From: Rotaria macrura
Lineage: Eukaryota; Rotifera; Eurotatoria; Philodinida; Philodinidae
DNA length: 64,000 bases
Assembly: GCA_900239685.1 (NCBI GenBank)
Contig: OENT01000288.1
Coordinates: 62,001 to 126,000, forward strand
Direction of reading: 5' to 3'
Under the pieces are notes generated by a model, which worked only from the letters and a program-made list of their open reading frames with translations, made no database searches and was not told the origin of the DNA. Every line of letters begins with the position of its first letter. The stretch's first letter is position 1. The position numbers and the translations under genes are program-made. Of the stretch, positions 37,129 through 48,765 are shown piece by piece.

Positions 37129-38566
37129 ATCTGAAATTTGAAAAATATTTTTTCTAACATTTTTTAATCACTAAATTTTTTAAGATTAGTTTCCATGTCA
37201 AACGATATATTTTTGTAAAATATACGTGTTGAATGCTTTTCTATTTAGAAAACTCTCGAAAGATCATTCAGCTCATTTTCATCTAAAACTACATGAGATT
37301 TAGAATATGCTACATTCTTATTTCGTATTGATCGTAAGGAGTACTTGAAACAAATAAGTCTTACTGATCCATAAATCTGTCGTCGACAGTACAACTAATT
37401 GAAGCGATAACTGACTGTTAACAGAATTGATTAAGTGACATCAACAACTTTGAGATAACCGTAGAATAAGCGCTTATCCACATAGAAGTTCATGTCACTT
37501 GAAAACTAGTCTAATTAATAGAACTTGAAATCTGATCTTCAAGTGATTTCATTCTGATGAAGAAACTATCACAATGATAAAAAGTAAAAGATATTCGTAT
37601 TCTCAATAACAATTCTAAGTTGATTATAAGTATCATAGATCGACTAAGATTTCTTTCAACGTTATTTCTTGGAATACTAATTTGTGTGACCTTTTAAGAG
37701 AGAATAGGTCATTGTCAATGAACCTTGTATTTTCTTATCTCAAAATCTCAAGCTCGATCAATTAATACAGATCTCTCACCGTGCTTTCCATCACGAACTC
37801 AACAAAATTGAATAGTAATGAAATCAAAATTTGATAGTATATATATCAATTAAAAAATACTTATATTACTTCAATGGCATAAACTCAATGACGAACAGAA
37901 TTATAAGAATATAAAACATTCTTGAATGTATGTCATCTAAAAATTAAAGCAGAAAGTCAGTTTTCAAAAGACCTCTCTCATATAACATTCATCAAAACTA
38001 AGTACAAGATCTAAAGATCATGATGTTCGTTCTCTACACAAATGTTCTTCATTTATCTATGAAAACAATGAGATCAAGTACGATAACTAAATTTTACGTC
38101 ATACGAAAGCAAATAAATGATTGAATTTTAATATTCGTTCAATAGTTTTCTTTCTTATCTAAATATCAAATCAAAGAAAAAATACAGTTTGCACGTAGAA
38201 TAAAATTCAAGAGACGTGGCAAAAAAAGATTTATCTCAAAAATTAATAGCAAATAAAAATAGAAACAGATATTTCTAAAGAAACTGCTTGTCTTTCTTTG
38301 TATTAATTATAAACAATAAAAGAGAATTACGAGGGTTTATTGTCTCACATACAAAATAGAAAACACAAATCTATTTTAATCTAAAAGTATCTTAAGAAGT
38401 ATCAATGCAATAGATATCGAACGTACATACATATATGATTATGTCTCAGTCGATAGTATGAAAAACTCCACACAATGAAATAAATAGACACATACATAGC
38501 GGCTTGATCGTCCAGAAAAACAAATAAAAAAAATTTGGTGAATGAAATATTCTGCATTTTTGTCCA
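37129..38566. other. non-coding stretch
   Basis: No gene seen between DNAJC28 and EMRE. The DNAJC28 ATG follows an acceptor-like AATTTCAG at 37131-37137, so a non-coding 5' exon may lie here. Confidence 0.45.
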
Positions 38567-38572
38567 TTTATT
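38567..38572 (-). terminator. likely polyadenylation signal of EMRE
   Basis: AATAAA on the minus strand, four bases after the EMRE stop codon. Confidence 0.4.
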
Positions 38573-38575
38573 GTC

Positions 38576-39027
38576 TTAATCATCATCATCGTCATCACCA
38601 CTGTAAACGAACAGATCCATTTTTTCAAGACCCAATGCTCCGTACTTGCTAACAAGTGAACCAAGATAAAGAAATGGAATTGCAATAAGTAGAACTTTCA
38701 TGATACCAAGAGGATACCGCTTTGGCATCTGAAAGAAATACAAGCATAGTCGATGGATAAGCATTGTTTTTTTTGTTCTTGTCTAGTACTTACTGGTCGA
38801 ATTGCCCCGGATTCAGTATAAACACCTTTGGACATATATGGTTCAAGTCGAATATCATCTTGTAGACTTTTTCTACGACGACTGTCAATAAAACGAAATA
38901 GATATGATCGAGCTGCTGATTTCGTTGACATTGTTTGTTGTGTCGCAGAAACATGTCGTCGAAACAGTTGAAAAAATAAGATATTGCATCGTTTGTTGCT
39001 TGCAATAGAAGATAGGTTTCTGTGCAT
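38576..39027 (-). CDS. SMDT1: essential MCU regulator, mitochondrial (EMRE)
   Basis: Two exons (38794-39027, 38576-38728) join in phase 0 across a 65 bp intron, for 128 residues. The N-terminal ~60 residues are Arg/Ser-rich, as expected for a mitochondrial targeting sequence. The family signature follows: TESGAIRP, then a basic segment, one transmembrane helix (IMKVLLIAIPFLYLGSLVSK), and a C-terminal tail ending in six Asp. In animals EMRE holds the uniporter pore (MCU) to its gatekeepers MICU1/2 in the inner mitochondrial membrane, the helix contacting MCU and the acidic tail contacting MICU1. Helix and tail are intact. The protein is longer than the ~107-residue human one because of its presequence. 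It neighbours DNAJC28 on the same strand and is divergent from the gene at 39471. Confidence 0.92.
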
Positions 39028-39470
39028 ATTCTATAGAGATAATCGATAATGGCTACAAATACTATTCTATACACGTCAAGCAAATGTTATTATTACAAAC
39101 GATTTGTTTCTAGAGATTAAATAAATTTATTCATTGGTTATATTCATTGATTCAATCAATAGGCATTTCGCAAGAGGTCGCTTTCTGGCGTAAAAGTACA
39201 GAAGCTTTTGGTCTCATCAGTTTAGTGCAAATGCATATTATTTTTTTATTGAAACTTAATGAATTACAAATAACACTATTATGTATAACAAAGGAACGCA
39301 CTAGGAACTCTTTATTCTTCGTCTATACATATGAAATTTCTCGTTTTCTCTTGTATAGAATTGGAAAGAAAAACAAACACACTATTATCGATCGACAGTG
39401 TTAAATCAATTCATCTTCGTTTAATAGAAAGAAAAGCAATCAAAATATTATTATTTCAGATCAATCAATA
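39028..39470. promoter_or_regulatory. divergent intergenic region
   Basis: 443 bp between the EMRE start (minus) and the next gene's start (plus). It should hold both promoters; no specific motif recognised. TTATTTCAG at 39452-39460 suggests a 5' UTR intron of the plus-strand gene. Confidence 0.4.
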
Positions 39471-40878
39471 ATGACCTCCCCACCATTTGATCTACCGACA
39501 CTTCGAAATCATTATAGTTATTACACGATAAATAATAAACGAATTCCTATGCTCTATCGGTTCGTTCATTCTATTAGTTTTTCTTTCAAATAAATTTGTC
39601 TATATGCATCTATATATATATATATTTATGTATCATTGCAAATAGACTCAAATCAGGTATATATTATCCATATGTGGCTTTTGAACTTGTCGTTCTTGAA
39701 CTAAACGCTCGCTGCGCAACATGGACTTCATCAAAAAAACTACCGTTATTGCCAATGACAATGAATGAACGAGTACTATACAAAAGCTTATATCCGAATG
39801 AAGATTTTTCATCATCAAAACTTATTTTATGTTCAATAATCGATCAGTTTCTTGAATTAATTCGTCTTTTAAAAAATATGAAAGCATCATCACAAGTTAG
39901 TAATGAACAAAAGTCCCATGCTCGTTTTGAAATAGATAGCCAACAGGGATCAATACGAGAAATCGATGTACTTAATTCTGAAGCGACAACAAAGTACACA
40001 CAGAATGAATGATTGTCACTCAAAAAAGAAAATTCTATGACAATTTTAGATACGATTATTATCGTTCATCGTCGTTTCCTTCACTTCAAACCGTCAAGCG
40101 GCAACTTTACTTTGGCGATGAACAGGTAGAAGAGAAACCTTCATAAATCTTTTTTGTTCTACGCATACTTGACGCATTTTTTTGAATTATTTTTTTCTTG
40201 TTTTTGCAGTTTGATCTTTCGTCGATCGGCGGTTATCTTCAATTAGATCGTTGCATATATCCATATATAATCTCATCATCTGATATTCTCCTTAATTTAA
40301 ACGATCTTCGTAAACCATTTAGTTCAACATTAAATATTCTCATGCCATGTTTTAATTCTCAACCCGTAAATTTGATAAATAATTATATGAAAATAGTTGA
40401 ATATGGTACACGTTATATAAAAAAATATAAATATTATTATAAAAATATCGATGATAAATTTATTTCTCTATGTGATTTACTTGCGTCTCATCGTTCACTT
40501 ATCTTTGTGCAATTGTTTAATTCAAGAAAAACTTCACTAAAAATTTTACATGAATTTTATCGATCAGATTTTTCAAACTTACTAAAAAACAATATTTCCC
40601 ATAGTGGTTATTTAAATAATCAACCTTGCATTAATGGTTGGTCACTATGCAATTCAGTAGTAGATAACGAAGCAAAATCTCGATTAGCAACACAGGATGA
40701 AATCATTTTAATCAATTGGCTCTTAATTTATGATAATAAATGCCTTGACGTGCATAACGAAGAAAATGATCTCATTCTTGTTCAACAAAAATCATCCGTT
40801 ATAATGGAAAAAATGAGATTAATTCATAATGAACACATAAAAAAACAAGCAAAACGAAGTAATCATATCCCTTTGTAA
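39471..40878 (+). CDS. 393-residue protein of unknown function
   Basis: Four exons (39471-39559, 39646-39993, 40050-40125, 40210-40878) join with matching phases and a single stop. The first junction uses a weak donor (CG|GTTCGT). The first part has a helical segment (PYVAFELVVLELNARCATW) and another at LILCSIIDQFLELIRLLK. The third exon contributes a short strand-like piece (VKRQLYFGDEQ). The last exon is rich in Tyr, Lys, Ile and Leu with a mostly alpha-helical look (FISLCDLLASHRSLIFVQLF, EIILINWLLIYDNKCLDV) and a basic C-terminus. No signal peptide, membrane segment or catalytic motif is visible. The family is not recognised. Confidence 0.7.
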
Positions 40879-41092
40879 TTAGACTCCATTTTCTGTTCTG
40901 ACGACTTTTTCTTTTATGTCTGTTCGTTTTTTTTCCCTTAATTTCAATGTAATTAGATATGAGCAGATGTATTTGAATGATTATTAAAGAAGGACAATGG
41001 AAATATTTCGTTCATTATTTCACATAACTTTAGATGATAATCATAGCTGTAAATTTCATTGATGATTTTTCTTAGATTACACATCATATGAA

Positions 41093-41731
41093 CTATACTC
41101 TGCGACGTGTACCAAGTAGAGCAGCACAATTTGGACAATAGTGTTCGGTGTCCTAGAGAACACAGAAGAATAATATAGAAACGTGTTCTCGTGTGTTTTT
41201 ATTTAATCTTGATTAACTTACTTTAAGACCATCAATACAAAACGGTACTAGACAACAACCGAGCCAACCACCCATTAAAAGAATGCCACCACAAACTAGC
41301 CATGGTAGTAGACCGTCCTTTCTTTCCACGCGTGTGACAATCGATTGATAACAATGAGGACACATACATTGTACGGGTATGTCACCGTACATGAATGATT
41401 GTGTTCTTATGATCATACCATTACCGTAGGGTGGTGATGTTAAACCAGTAGAAGACAGTGGACAGATACCCATCGGCGGTTGTAAAGTTATGGGTGCCGT
41501 TGGATACATACTTACGTGTGGTGTCTGTATTTGGAAAGCCATAGCAGAAGTCGAATACATATCGGATGGAGCCGGCATTAATGGAGTTTGCGAGTTGTGC
41601 ATTACCTGTTCTATGCATTGAGGAAATCAAATTTTTGTTAGGGTACGATTAGTGTTTCAACAACAAACTGTATTACCGTAAGTAGGTGGTGGGGCATTTG
41701 CTTTTACTTCTGTTGGATAAACAGTCGTCAT
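41093..41731 (-). CDS. LITAF-domain protein 1
   Basis: Three exons (41677-41731, 41222-41610, 41093-41152) join in phases 1 and 0, for 167 residues. The N-terminus has a PPPTYEQ motif of the PPxY type bound by WW domains of Nedd4-family ubiquitin ligases, then a Pro/Thr/Met-rich linker. The LITAF (SIMPLE-like) domain follows: CMCPHCYQSIVT with the first Cys pair, a hydrophobic in-plane membrane segment (WLVCGGILLMGGWLGCCLVP), then KDTEHYCPNCAALLG with the second Cys pair. Together these bind one zinc and insert into the cytosolic face of endosome and lysosome membranes. All zinc ligands are present. The exon layout matches LITAF gene 2 about 550 bp away, so the pair is a tandem duplication with diverged linkers. 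Confidence 0.9.
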
Positions 41732-42197
41732 CTTGCGTTACTAGCGACTTCGCATATATGACAAAAATTTTCTAGACAGTATATCTCTTTGAAACTACGA
41801 GTTTTCTCGGTCGTCCTCTTTTCTTTTCTTTTTCCAAACGACACTCGTTCATGTTAGATGACGAAGGAAAAATGCAGAATGCATCTTTTTTTCTGTCGCG
41901 CCGTACACTTTAAATCCTCATTTCTAGCTAAAAAATCATCAACCGAGGCGAGAAAGAAAACGTAATATCATTGACGTCACAGTAAAACTGCAACTATATA
42001 TATATATATTTGCCTACTATAAAAGTTCTGTTGTTTTCACTCGATTCTAAAAGAATTATGCGAGAATATTCAAATCTTGCCTCGGAAAATTCAACATGTA
42101 TAAATCAATTAATGGATTATTTATTTACGACGATAAAAATGGTTTTGAAAAAAAATATACTCATTAAGATTTTATCTTGGGTCCAATATTATCATTT

Positions 42198-42203
42198 TTT
42201 ATT
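42198..42203 (-). terminator. AATAAA overlapping the LITAF 2 stop codon
   Basis: The last two bases of the stop codon begin an AATAAA hexamer on the minus strand. If used, the 3' UTR would be only a few tens of bases long. Confidence 0.35.
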
Positions 42204-42662
42204 ATAACTTTTTGTTAATACCAAGCAATGAACTACAACTTGGGCAATAGTGCTCTGTATCCTATACACAAATCATAAAATAGAAACCATAACTAAAATA
42301 GAACTAATACAATACTAACTTTACAGGCATCAACACAAAATGGTATGAAGCAACAAATCCAAAGACCAAAAAAGAAAAGAACAGCACAGATGATCCATGC
42401 TAAGAGGCCAGACTTCTTTTCTGTTCGTGTAACAATCTGTCTTCCACATCGAGGACACATACATTGCATTGGATAGTCACCAGCAATAACGATCGGTGCT
42501 CCTATATATACTGCTTGTGGCATTGGCATCGGCTGTGGTGGCGGTGCTTGTTGATAATTATATGATTTGCCATCGGCTACTTAATAGAATAAAATCAAGA
42601 AATACTTAGCACATAACGCAATATAATTTACCGTAAGGTGGGGGTGGTGGTGCCAAGCTCAT
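42202..42662 (-). CDS. LITAF-domain protein 2
   Basis: Three exons (42632-42662, 42320-42579, 42202-42261) give 116 residues. Layout and phases are the same as in LITAF gene 1: phase 1 right after a Pro-Pro-x-Tyr segment, and phase 0 just before KDTEHYCPSC. The N-terminus is short and proline-rich (MSLAPPPPPY). The LITAF domain has CMCPRCGRQIVT, a hydrophobic segment (IICAVLFFFGLWICCFIPFC) and HYCPSCSSLLG, with all zinc-binding Cys present. The second donor is GTTAGT. The stop codon TAA overlaps an AATAAA that could be the polyadenylation signal. A dead copy of its 5' half lies at 50318-50640. Confidence 0.9.
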
Positions 42663-43410
42663 TCTTTTCCCGAAGTTTCTTGATGGGTACTTGCTAACAA
42701 AATCAGAACAGGAGTAAAATAATAAAATATTTTTCTAATATGAAAGCGGCTGGTGACTACAATGGAAGGAAAACAATGTTACGATAGCAACAACAGTGAA
42801 AACAATCGTGTTATTACTATGACTACACTTTAAAATGTAGAAATGATACGAGCAAAAAGTTAGAAAAAAGAATGGAAAACAACAGAATTGAAGTATGTTC
42901 TCTTTTTCGGCGACCATTAATATAAACTAATATTGTAAACGTAGAAAGTTAACATTATACGGAATGCTTCTATTGCTAGAAGATATTTGCATTTGATGTG
43001 TTTCTATGGTAAAGCGTGTAAAGATTACGAGATATTTTCAAAATGAACTTATAATAATTAACTAAATCCGATGGACATAAATATATTTTTCTTCTAGAGT
43101 ATGACTTATCAAAGAATATTATAGATCGTCACTCGAATTAAATAGTTTTATACATAAAAAGAATAAAAAGATCAATTTCTATTTACTTATCTTTTTGTAT
43201 CATAATAGAAAGGAAAAATGTTTTAGAAGATAAATAGTTTCTTATAACTTCTACGGTTCTAATTACAAAACTGGATGTATTGAACGTACTATTATAGTGA
43301 AGTCAGTGTTCCTTTTATAAGTAACATTTCAAATACCCGATAGGTGTATCCTGCTAATATGTTCATGAATGGTTCAGAAAGTCAATTAAAGAGTGACCGT
43401 AGTTATTATA
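42663..43410. other. intergenic stretch upstream of LITAF 2
   Basis: No gene. About 130 bp next to the start codon is partly repeated upstream of the dead LITAF copy at 50507-50640. Confidence 0.45.
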
Positions 43411-46400
43411 ATTGTTGACAAGGGGTGTTACTTTATCTTTACTTTATTTTATATATATATAAATGTAATCTTTATATTTGAAAAATAAAGATAAATATGA
43501 TCTTTATATTTATAAAATAAAGATATAGTAATTCTTTATTTTTGAAAAATAAAGAAAATATGAAGATAAATGTATGAATTTTTCTATTGGCAAGAGGGAA
43601 ATAAATTCAGACTATAATAGAAGGATATACAAAGTTGATCCCGTTTCTAACATGCAAATGTTCGTTTTTTTCAAGCGAAGGCTGTAAATAAATATGCGAT
43701 GTGACAAAAGATGCAAAACTCTCTCATGAATTCACTGTTTTCTAATTGACGAATGGTGGAAAAACTCTTGGATGACAGATTCAATCGATATTTAGAGTGA
43801 ATCTTCTATCTTACAATCATTTATGATGCCATCATAAACTCTGAAAATAGGATTCTATGCCATCCTTGTACTTATATGAAAATCGCTTCATGGAAAAAAT
43901 CATATGACTCTCAAGCTAATCAAATCTAAGCCCTCTTTTATGATAAGTTTGAGAACACATAGATACGGCAGTTATATTCATATAATCCTTAGATATCCGA
44001 TTTAGAGCAGCGACGAAGAAAAACATCGAAAAACGATATCCCGTTGGCGTCTTCTTGTAGTATTTCGTCAAGCACTTTCAGTAGGGATTTTTCAATGCAA
44101 TCACTTGGTTCTTTTAAAGCGTAAAGTAAATTTTAAAAGCTGAAGTTTCAAAGCAAAAAAGTAACAAAAGGATTGTCTTTTATATAATCACATAGAATTT
44201 CACTTCTTTCTTCCATCAGCTAGTGGGAAAAATTCATTGTGATCGTTTGATTTGGTTTTTTTCCATTCAAATATTGAAGAATTTAAGTATTGAAGAACTT
44301 GATAAATGTTATAAATTCTTTTGTTGATCTGCGAGAAGTGTCCATGAACCTATGCAAATATTTTTTCTCATTCCCATATCAATTACTGTTTCTACACTCG
44401 AAAGAAAAGGATTTCGAATTCGTTGCAAAATTCGGAACCCTTCAAAAGGTTTCGTACATTTATTCGAAGCCATTAAAAAGGCTTACCAAACGTCTAAGAA
44501 TCATTTTCGTGGGTTTCGTACTTTTGCCTGAAACCTTTTAAAGGGTTCCGATTTTTGCAACGAATTCGGAACCAATTCAGTTTCGGTAATGTGATCATTT
44601 TTGTTTCCAGTATAGAGGAATAAAGATTTTTCTCATTTAGTCTTTGATATAACTTGTAATGGCATTATAGCACAATGGAAGAGATCAGTTCTCGATATTT
44701 TTTTCCAAACACCAAATTAATCTTGAGATACTACATACTATTTTTACTGCTACCCTTAGATGAAATTTTTCGGCCTGATAGGATGTGATTTTGAAGATTG
44801 TATTATCATTCAGGAGATTTAAATAAAGATATTTGATGAATGACATCATAATGAGTCATGCTCTTTTAAGAAAAGCTTCATATGACCACTGAAAGATAAT
44901 TGATTAACACTTCACAATATTCATAAAAACATAAATTGTATCATGCAAAGAACAGAGGTATAACTGTTGTACTGTGATTTTCCATCTACCAGCATTCGTG
45001 AACGCACACTCCTTAAGTGTTCCAATGAATTTTTCTCTAATGTTCTCCTACCAATATTATTCTATCTATATCCTTGCATCTCTAATATGCAGCTGTATGC
45101 CTCCAGTAAATAGATTTTAATCTATTACTTATCCAGAGATTGTTATTGATGCGAATAAGATAGCGACAACAATAAATTTGAACAAGTCTTACCAATAGGA
45201 GCTTTTGAAGGCGTGTATGAGCTGCCGAAACAGTATATGACGTAAAAAGATTGAGTTATCGAACACAGAGAGTGGCTCGTATATTGCTGTGGTTGATTAT
45301 TTTTTATTATTCCTGAATAAGAATTTTCTTCGGTAGTGGAAAGTTACACGAAAGTATCACTGTGCTCGAATAAGCAGCAATCGGTGATTGCCGTAACATT
45401 GATTAATTGAAAATTCTTCTAGAACTCTACGGGTAGTGATGGATTTGGCCAAAGCCTATTGCTCAACGGCCTGTTGCTAGATATGCCATGATATTCGGGT
45501 GACAAAAAATACGTTTATATCATATTTATGTTGAATGAACACTTTTCGATCGCTTCATACTAATATAATAGTAAATATATTTAATTTGTTTATAAAGAAC
45601 AGTATAAATAGAGATACATTACTTACTTCATAGTAATCTAGCAAAAGTGCAGTCATACGATGGCTTTTATCTCAAGTATATATGAAATAGATGATGTCTA
45701 ATTGTGAAGAAAAAACACGAATCAGATAAGTACATATTTTCATTTTATTCGGATGAATAGTCGTGTTGTATCATTGAGCGCTATGCTGAAAACAATCGTA
45801 ATTTCTTGTTTACAAGATATCAATCAAGGAAAAAAGAAAGACACGAATTAAAACGTTCATCAGCTATACTTAATATTTCCCTGCAATAAAGTTAGAGATG
45901 TCATTAAGTTAAATGGTGAACTTGAGATTTTGTTGTCCCAGCCAAGAAAAAATTTCTAAACTAGCGGAAAAAAAAAGTAGGCCGTACTGTGAACCTTGAT
46001 CAAAACTGTATCGCGAACATTAAAATACTCTTAGCGATCAAGATCTCAAATGATTCTGATGAGACCCTTATGAAAATATAAACGATTGAACAAAAAGAAT
46101 AGTTAGTATGAATTTACTTAAGCGTTGTTATTAATCCGGAACTTAGTAACACGATGAAAACATCTTGTTTCAACAAAAATAGGTTATAAAATAGACTAAT
46201 GAGTTTATTCTTAGTTTTTAAACATTCATATTCAGTGTATTTGATTTTCCGATCAACGAAATTTTTATAGGGAATATGTATCTTTTAGTAAACGTATTCT
46301 GTTATTATAACCCGAATTTGTTTCCCTCTCACCAATAGAAAAATTCATACATTTATTTTAATTTTTATAAATATAAAGATCCTATTTATCTTTACTCTTT

Positions 46401-46446
46401 AATATAAAGATCAATAAATATCAAGTGACACTACTATTGTTGACAC
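43411..46446. mobile_element. 3 kb segment bounded by long inverted arms
   Basis: The left arm (43411-43618) and right arm (46304-46446) are inverted copies. The best-matching block is GTATGAATTTTTCTATTGG, then GAGAGGGAAA-like sequence and TATAAT, next to AT-rich sequence with ATCTTTATATTTATAAA in both. At the outer edges the arms share a GTGT(C/T)ACTT-like motif beside TGTTGACA. The 2.7 kb interior has no long open frame or transposase-like protein, so this is either a non-autonomous or decayed DNA element, or two separate small elements inserted in opposite directions. Confidence 0.45.
44415..44568. repeat. foldback repeat, 154 bp
   Basis: The arms begin and end with CGAATTCGTTGCAAAA and its complement, followed by TCGGAACCCTT(C/T)AAAAGGTTTC. 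They are about 40 bp and nearly identical by eye. It sits inside the larger inverted-arm segment. Confidence 0.75.
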
Positions 46447-47207
46447 TTCATTTTTTTCCTATAATCTTGTTTTTTCTTTTACAACCAAAACATGATTGAA
46501 ACGGACGAACATCATGAGTAAATTTTAAATGAAGAAGATATTCTAGCCACAAAATTAAATTAAACTTAACGACGAATTTTTAACTGAGAATAACGCTGAG
46601 TGGTTTAAATTGATTATTGAAAATAGACAAGAAAAGTGTATGCGTCTGTGAATGAAAATATTCGACCATGAAATAATATTCTCATAGATTTAGTGCAATA
46701 TTGCATTGTATTTACAAGTCATTCGCCTTACTGAATCGTAAAACTAGGTATTATATCGATATAATTAATAATAGCTAGAATAAAAACACATCTCAATAAA
46801 TTAGATTTTATTGCTTCTAAATGTTTCTTTGGAATGTTGGAAAGTATACCAAATATCAAATAAAAATAACTTGAGTTAGATCTATATCACGAAGAATAGT
46901 ATATATCATACACATATGCATATATATATTTAGATAATTGCTACTTAGTGCATTGACAAAGATGATTCGATAATAAATAAATGGTTAAATTTAGTGTATT
47001 CTTACGCACTGTTGCTAACTGAATGGTTGAATGTTTTCAATGAATCATCTTTGTCTGTATTAATATTAAAGACGGTAGTTTTTATTTCAATGACTGTAAA
47101 TTCAGTTGAACTTGTACGAAGGTTTTCTTGCACTTTGAGAGAACTGAAAAACATTAAGAATTACAGTACTTCATTAGCTCACAAATAAACTGTTTCATTC
47201 TGTTTTT
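46447..47207. other. non-coding stretch
   Basis: No gene supported. A 64-codon plus-strand frame at 46994-47188 has no recognisable features. Confidence 0.4.
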
Positions 47208-47603
47208 TTATAAATTTTCAAGTACGGTATAGAGCATTGATCCACTTGAGAGACAAAAACATTCAGTCAATTCCAAAGAAAAACAAATAATAAATTCAGC
47301 TAGTGAAGCCTCACCTGAAGCATCAAAGTATTCAAGAAAATGAAGAAGCCCAACAATATCAAGTAAAGTTTCATACTCATTATAGGCAGTATAGTATGTT
47401 AACATAGCTAATCAAAGATTAATACTCTGAAACCAAAAAGTACTACAATGAAACTGAATGAAAATATAATTATGCTGTTTTTATTAATTAAGTTAACTGG
47501 AAAAACTTACAAGACAACAAACCGATTGATTAGCGTACGAACGAAAATGTTGATTGAATACAGTCGAAGCTAACTTGTCATATAAAAATGCTACTGTAAG
47601 AGC
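47208..47603 (-). pseudogene. two exon-like segments of an unidentified gene
   Basis: The upper segment (47512-47603) follows a strong acceptor (CTTCTTTCAG) and ends at a good donor (GTAAGT). It reads ALTVAFLYDKLASTVFNQHF with no stop. The lower segment (47208-47405) reads LTYYTAYNEYETLLDIVGLL, then a Leu/Glu-rich stretch to TAA. The segments do not join in phase with the obvious sites, so the gene is broken or an exon boundary is misjudged. It may be membrane-associated. The family is not recognised. Confidence 0.3.
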
Positions 47604-47989
47604 CGCTGAAAGAAGTGGAGAAAAACGATGAGTTATTGAAAGAAACTTCCGATTCTTAAAACTTCTCGGAACCGATGGTTCCCGTTAGCAAAAAACGAAA
47701 TAAGCTTCAGTCCGTATGATATGCTCTAGAAACCAGTGGTCTCAAATAAATGTATGAAATAGCGACAAATAGAATTTAGGTATTTCTGTATTCCGTTCCA
47801 GACTTTGTCCACGTTAATTATGTCATCGACAAAAGACCAAATATTTCAGAAAGTTAAGTTTGAAAAAACGTATTTCATTATATTTTAAAACTTCGCCATA
47901 ATCATCACCAAACAAAAAGCAATATCATCTTATTGTAACTCGCTTTACACTTCTTCGCACTTGTGTTGTAGTAATTAATTGTTTTGGTG

Positions 47990-48180
47990 TGCCGTAGAAA
48001 GGTCGAAAGGAAAAATATAAGGGGAAAAATGTCGAAAAGAAAAATGTCGAAAGGGAAAAATATCGAAAAGAAAATGGTCGAATGAAAAAATATCGAAACG
48101 GGATAATGCCGAAAAAAAGTGTGAAACGGGGAAAAAAGTCGAAAAATACATCTTGCCACAAAAAATGTCGAAATAAACGA
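47990..48180. repeat. degenerate short tandem array (GGAAAAATGTCGAAA-like)
   Basis: About ten imperfect units of 14-18 bp built on AAAAATGTCGAAA. A second group in the opposite sense (TTTCGACATTTTTCC-like) lies at 48667-48765. Together they flank about 500 bp that includes a small coding-like relic. Confidence 0.6.
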
Positions 48181-48360
48181 AATAGCGATGTCTACAGTAA
48201 ATGATGCCCTCTAAATATGGATAATTCATGTTTCTTTCTCATAATTCTACTAGTCTTGATTTTGGACCTCTTGTAACAGTGATGATGATGACTAATATTT
48301 GATATAAATTAGGTAAACAATCCCTACAAAAGAGTAAATACATAACTAAAATTCTACCAT

Positions 48361-48561
48361 TATGGCTACAGCTGTCGCATCTTCAGAAGATGAAACTCAA
48401 TCAGAGTCACCACCTATTTCATTTATTAATTCACAGAAAGGAAAACAATCGCAATTCAACGTCGTATTGATAATCTTGGTCAACGATATTATGATGGCGT
48501 TATAAGTGCTATGGAGTACTTAGATGTCTTATCATATACAGTAGCAAAACGAAAAAAATAG
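48361..48561 (+). pseudogene. small coding-like relic between inverted arrays
   Basis: It starts ATGGCTACAGCTGTC and reads MATAVASSEDETQSESPPIS. A one-base frame change near 48436 is needed to continue as IAIQRRIDNLGQRYYDGVIS and on to AKRKK and a stop. AATTCACAG at 48430-48438 could be an acceptor, but no phase-matched donor was found. The family is not recognised; the frame change makes a relic more likely than a gene. Confidence 0.3.
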
Positions 48562-48666
48562 CATTTAATTATTTTCTCTTCTTTATATTTTTCTTTGTGC
48601 TTTATGTCGATTATCACATGTTAGTAATAAAGTACACAATAAAGCATACTTCTCTCAAGTCACAAT

Positions 48667-48765
48667 TTTCGAAAACACTCTTTTCGATCATTTTCCACGA
48701 CAATATTTTGTTTTCGATATTTTTCCCCTTTGATTATTCGACATTTTTCCTTTCGACCTTTTGAC
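48667..48765. repeat. degenerate short tandem array, opposite sense
   Basis: Imperfect units around TTTCGA.ATTTTTCC, the complement of the units at 47990-48180. Confidence 0.5.

Noticed and set aside
47905..48229. Three overlapping Phe-rich minus-strand frames
   Set aside because: Open in all three frames because the underlying DNA is a short tandem repeat; not protein coding.
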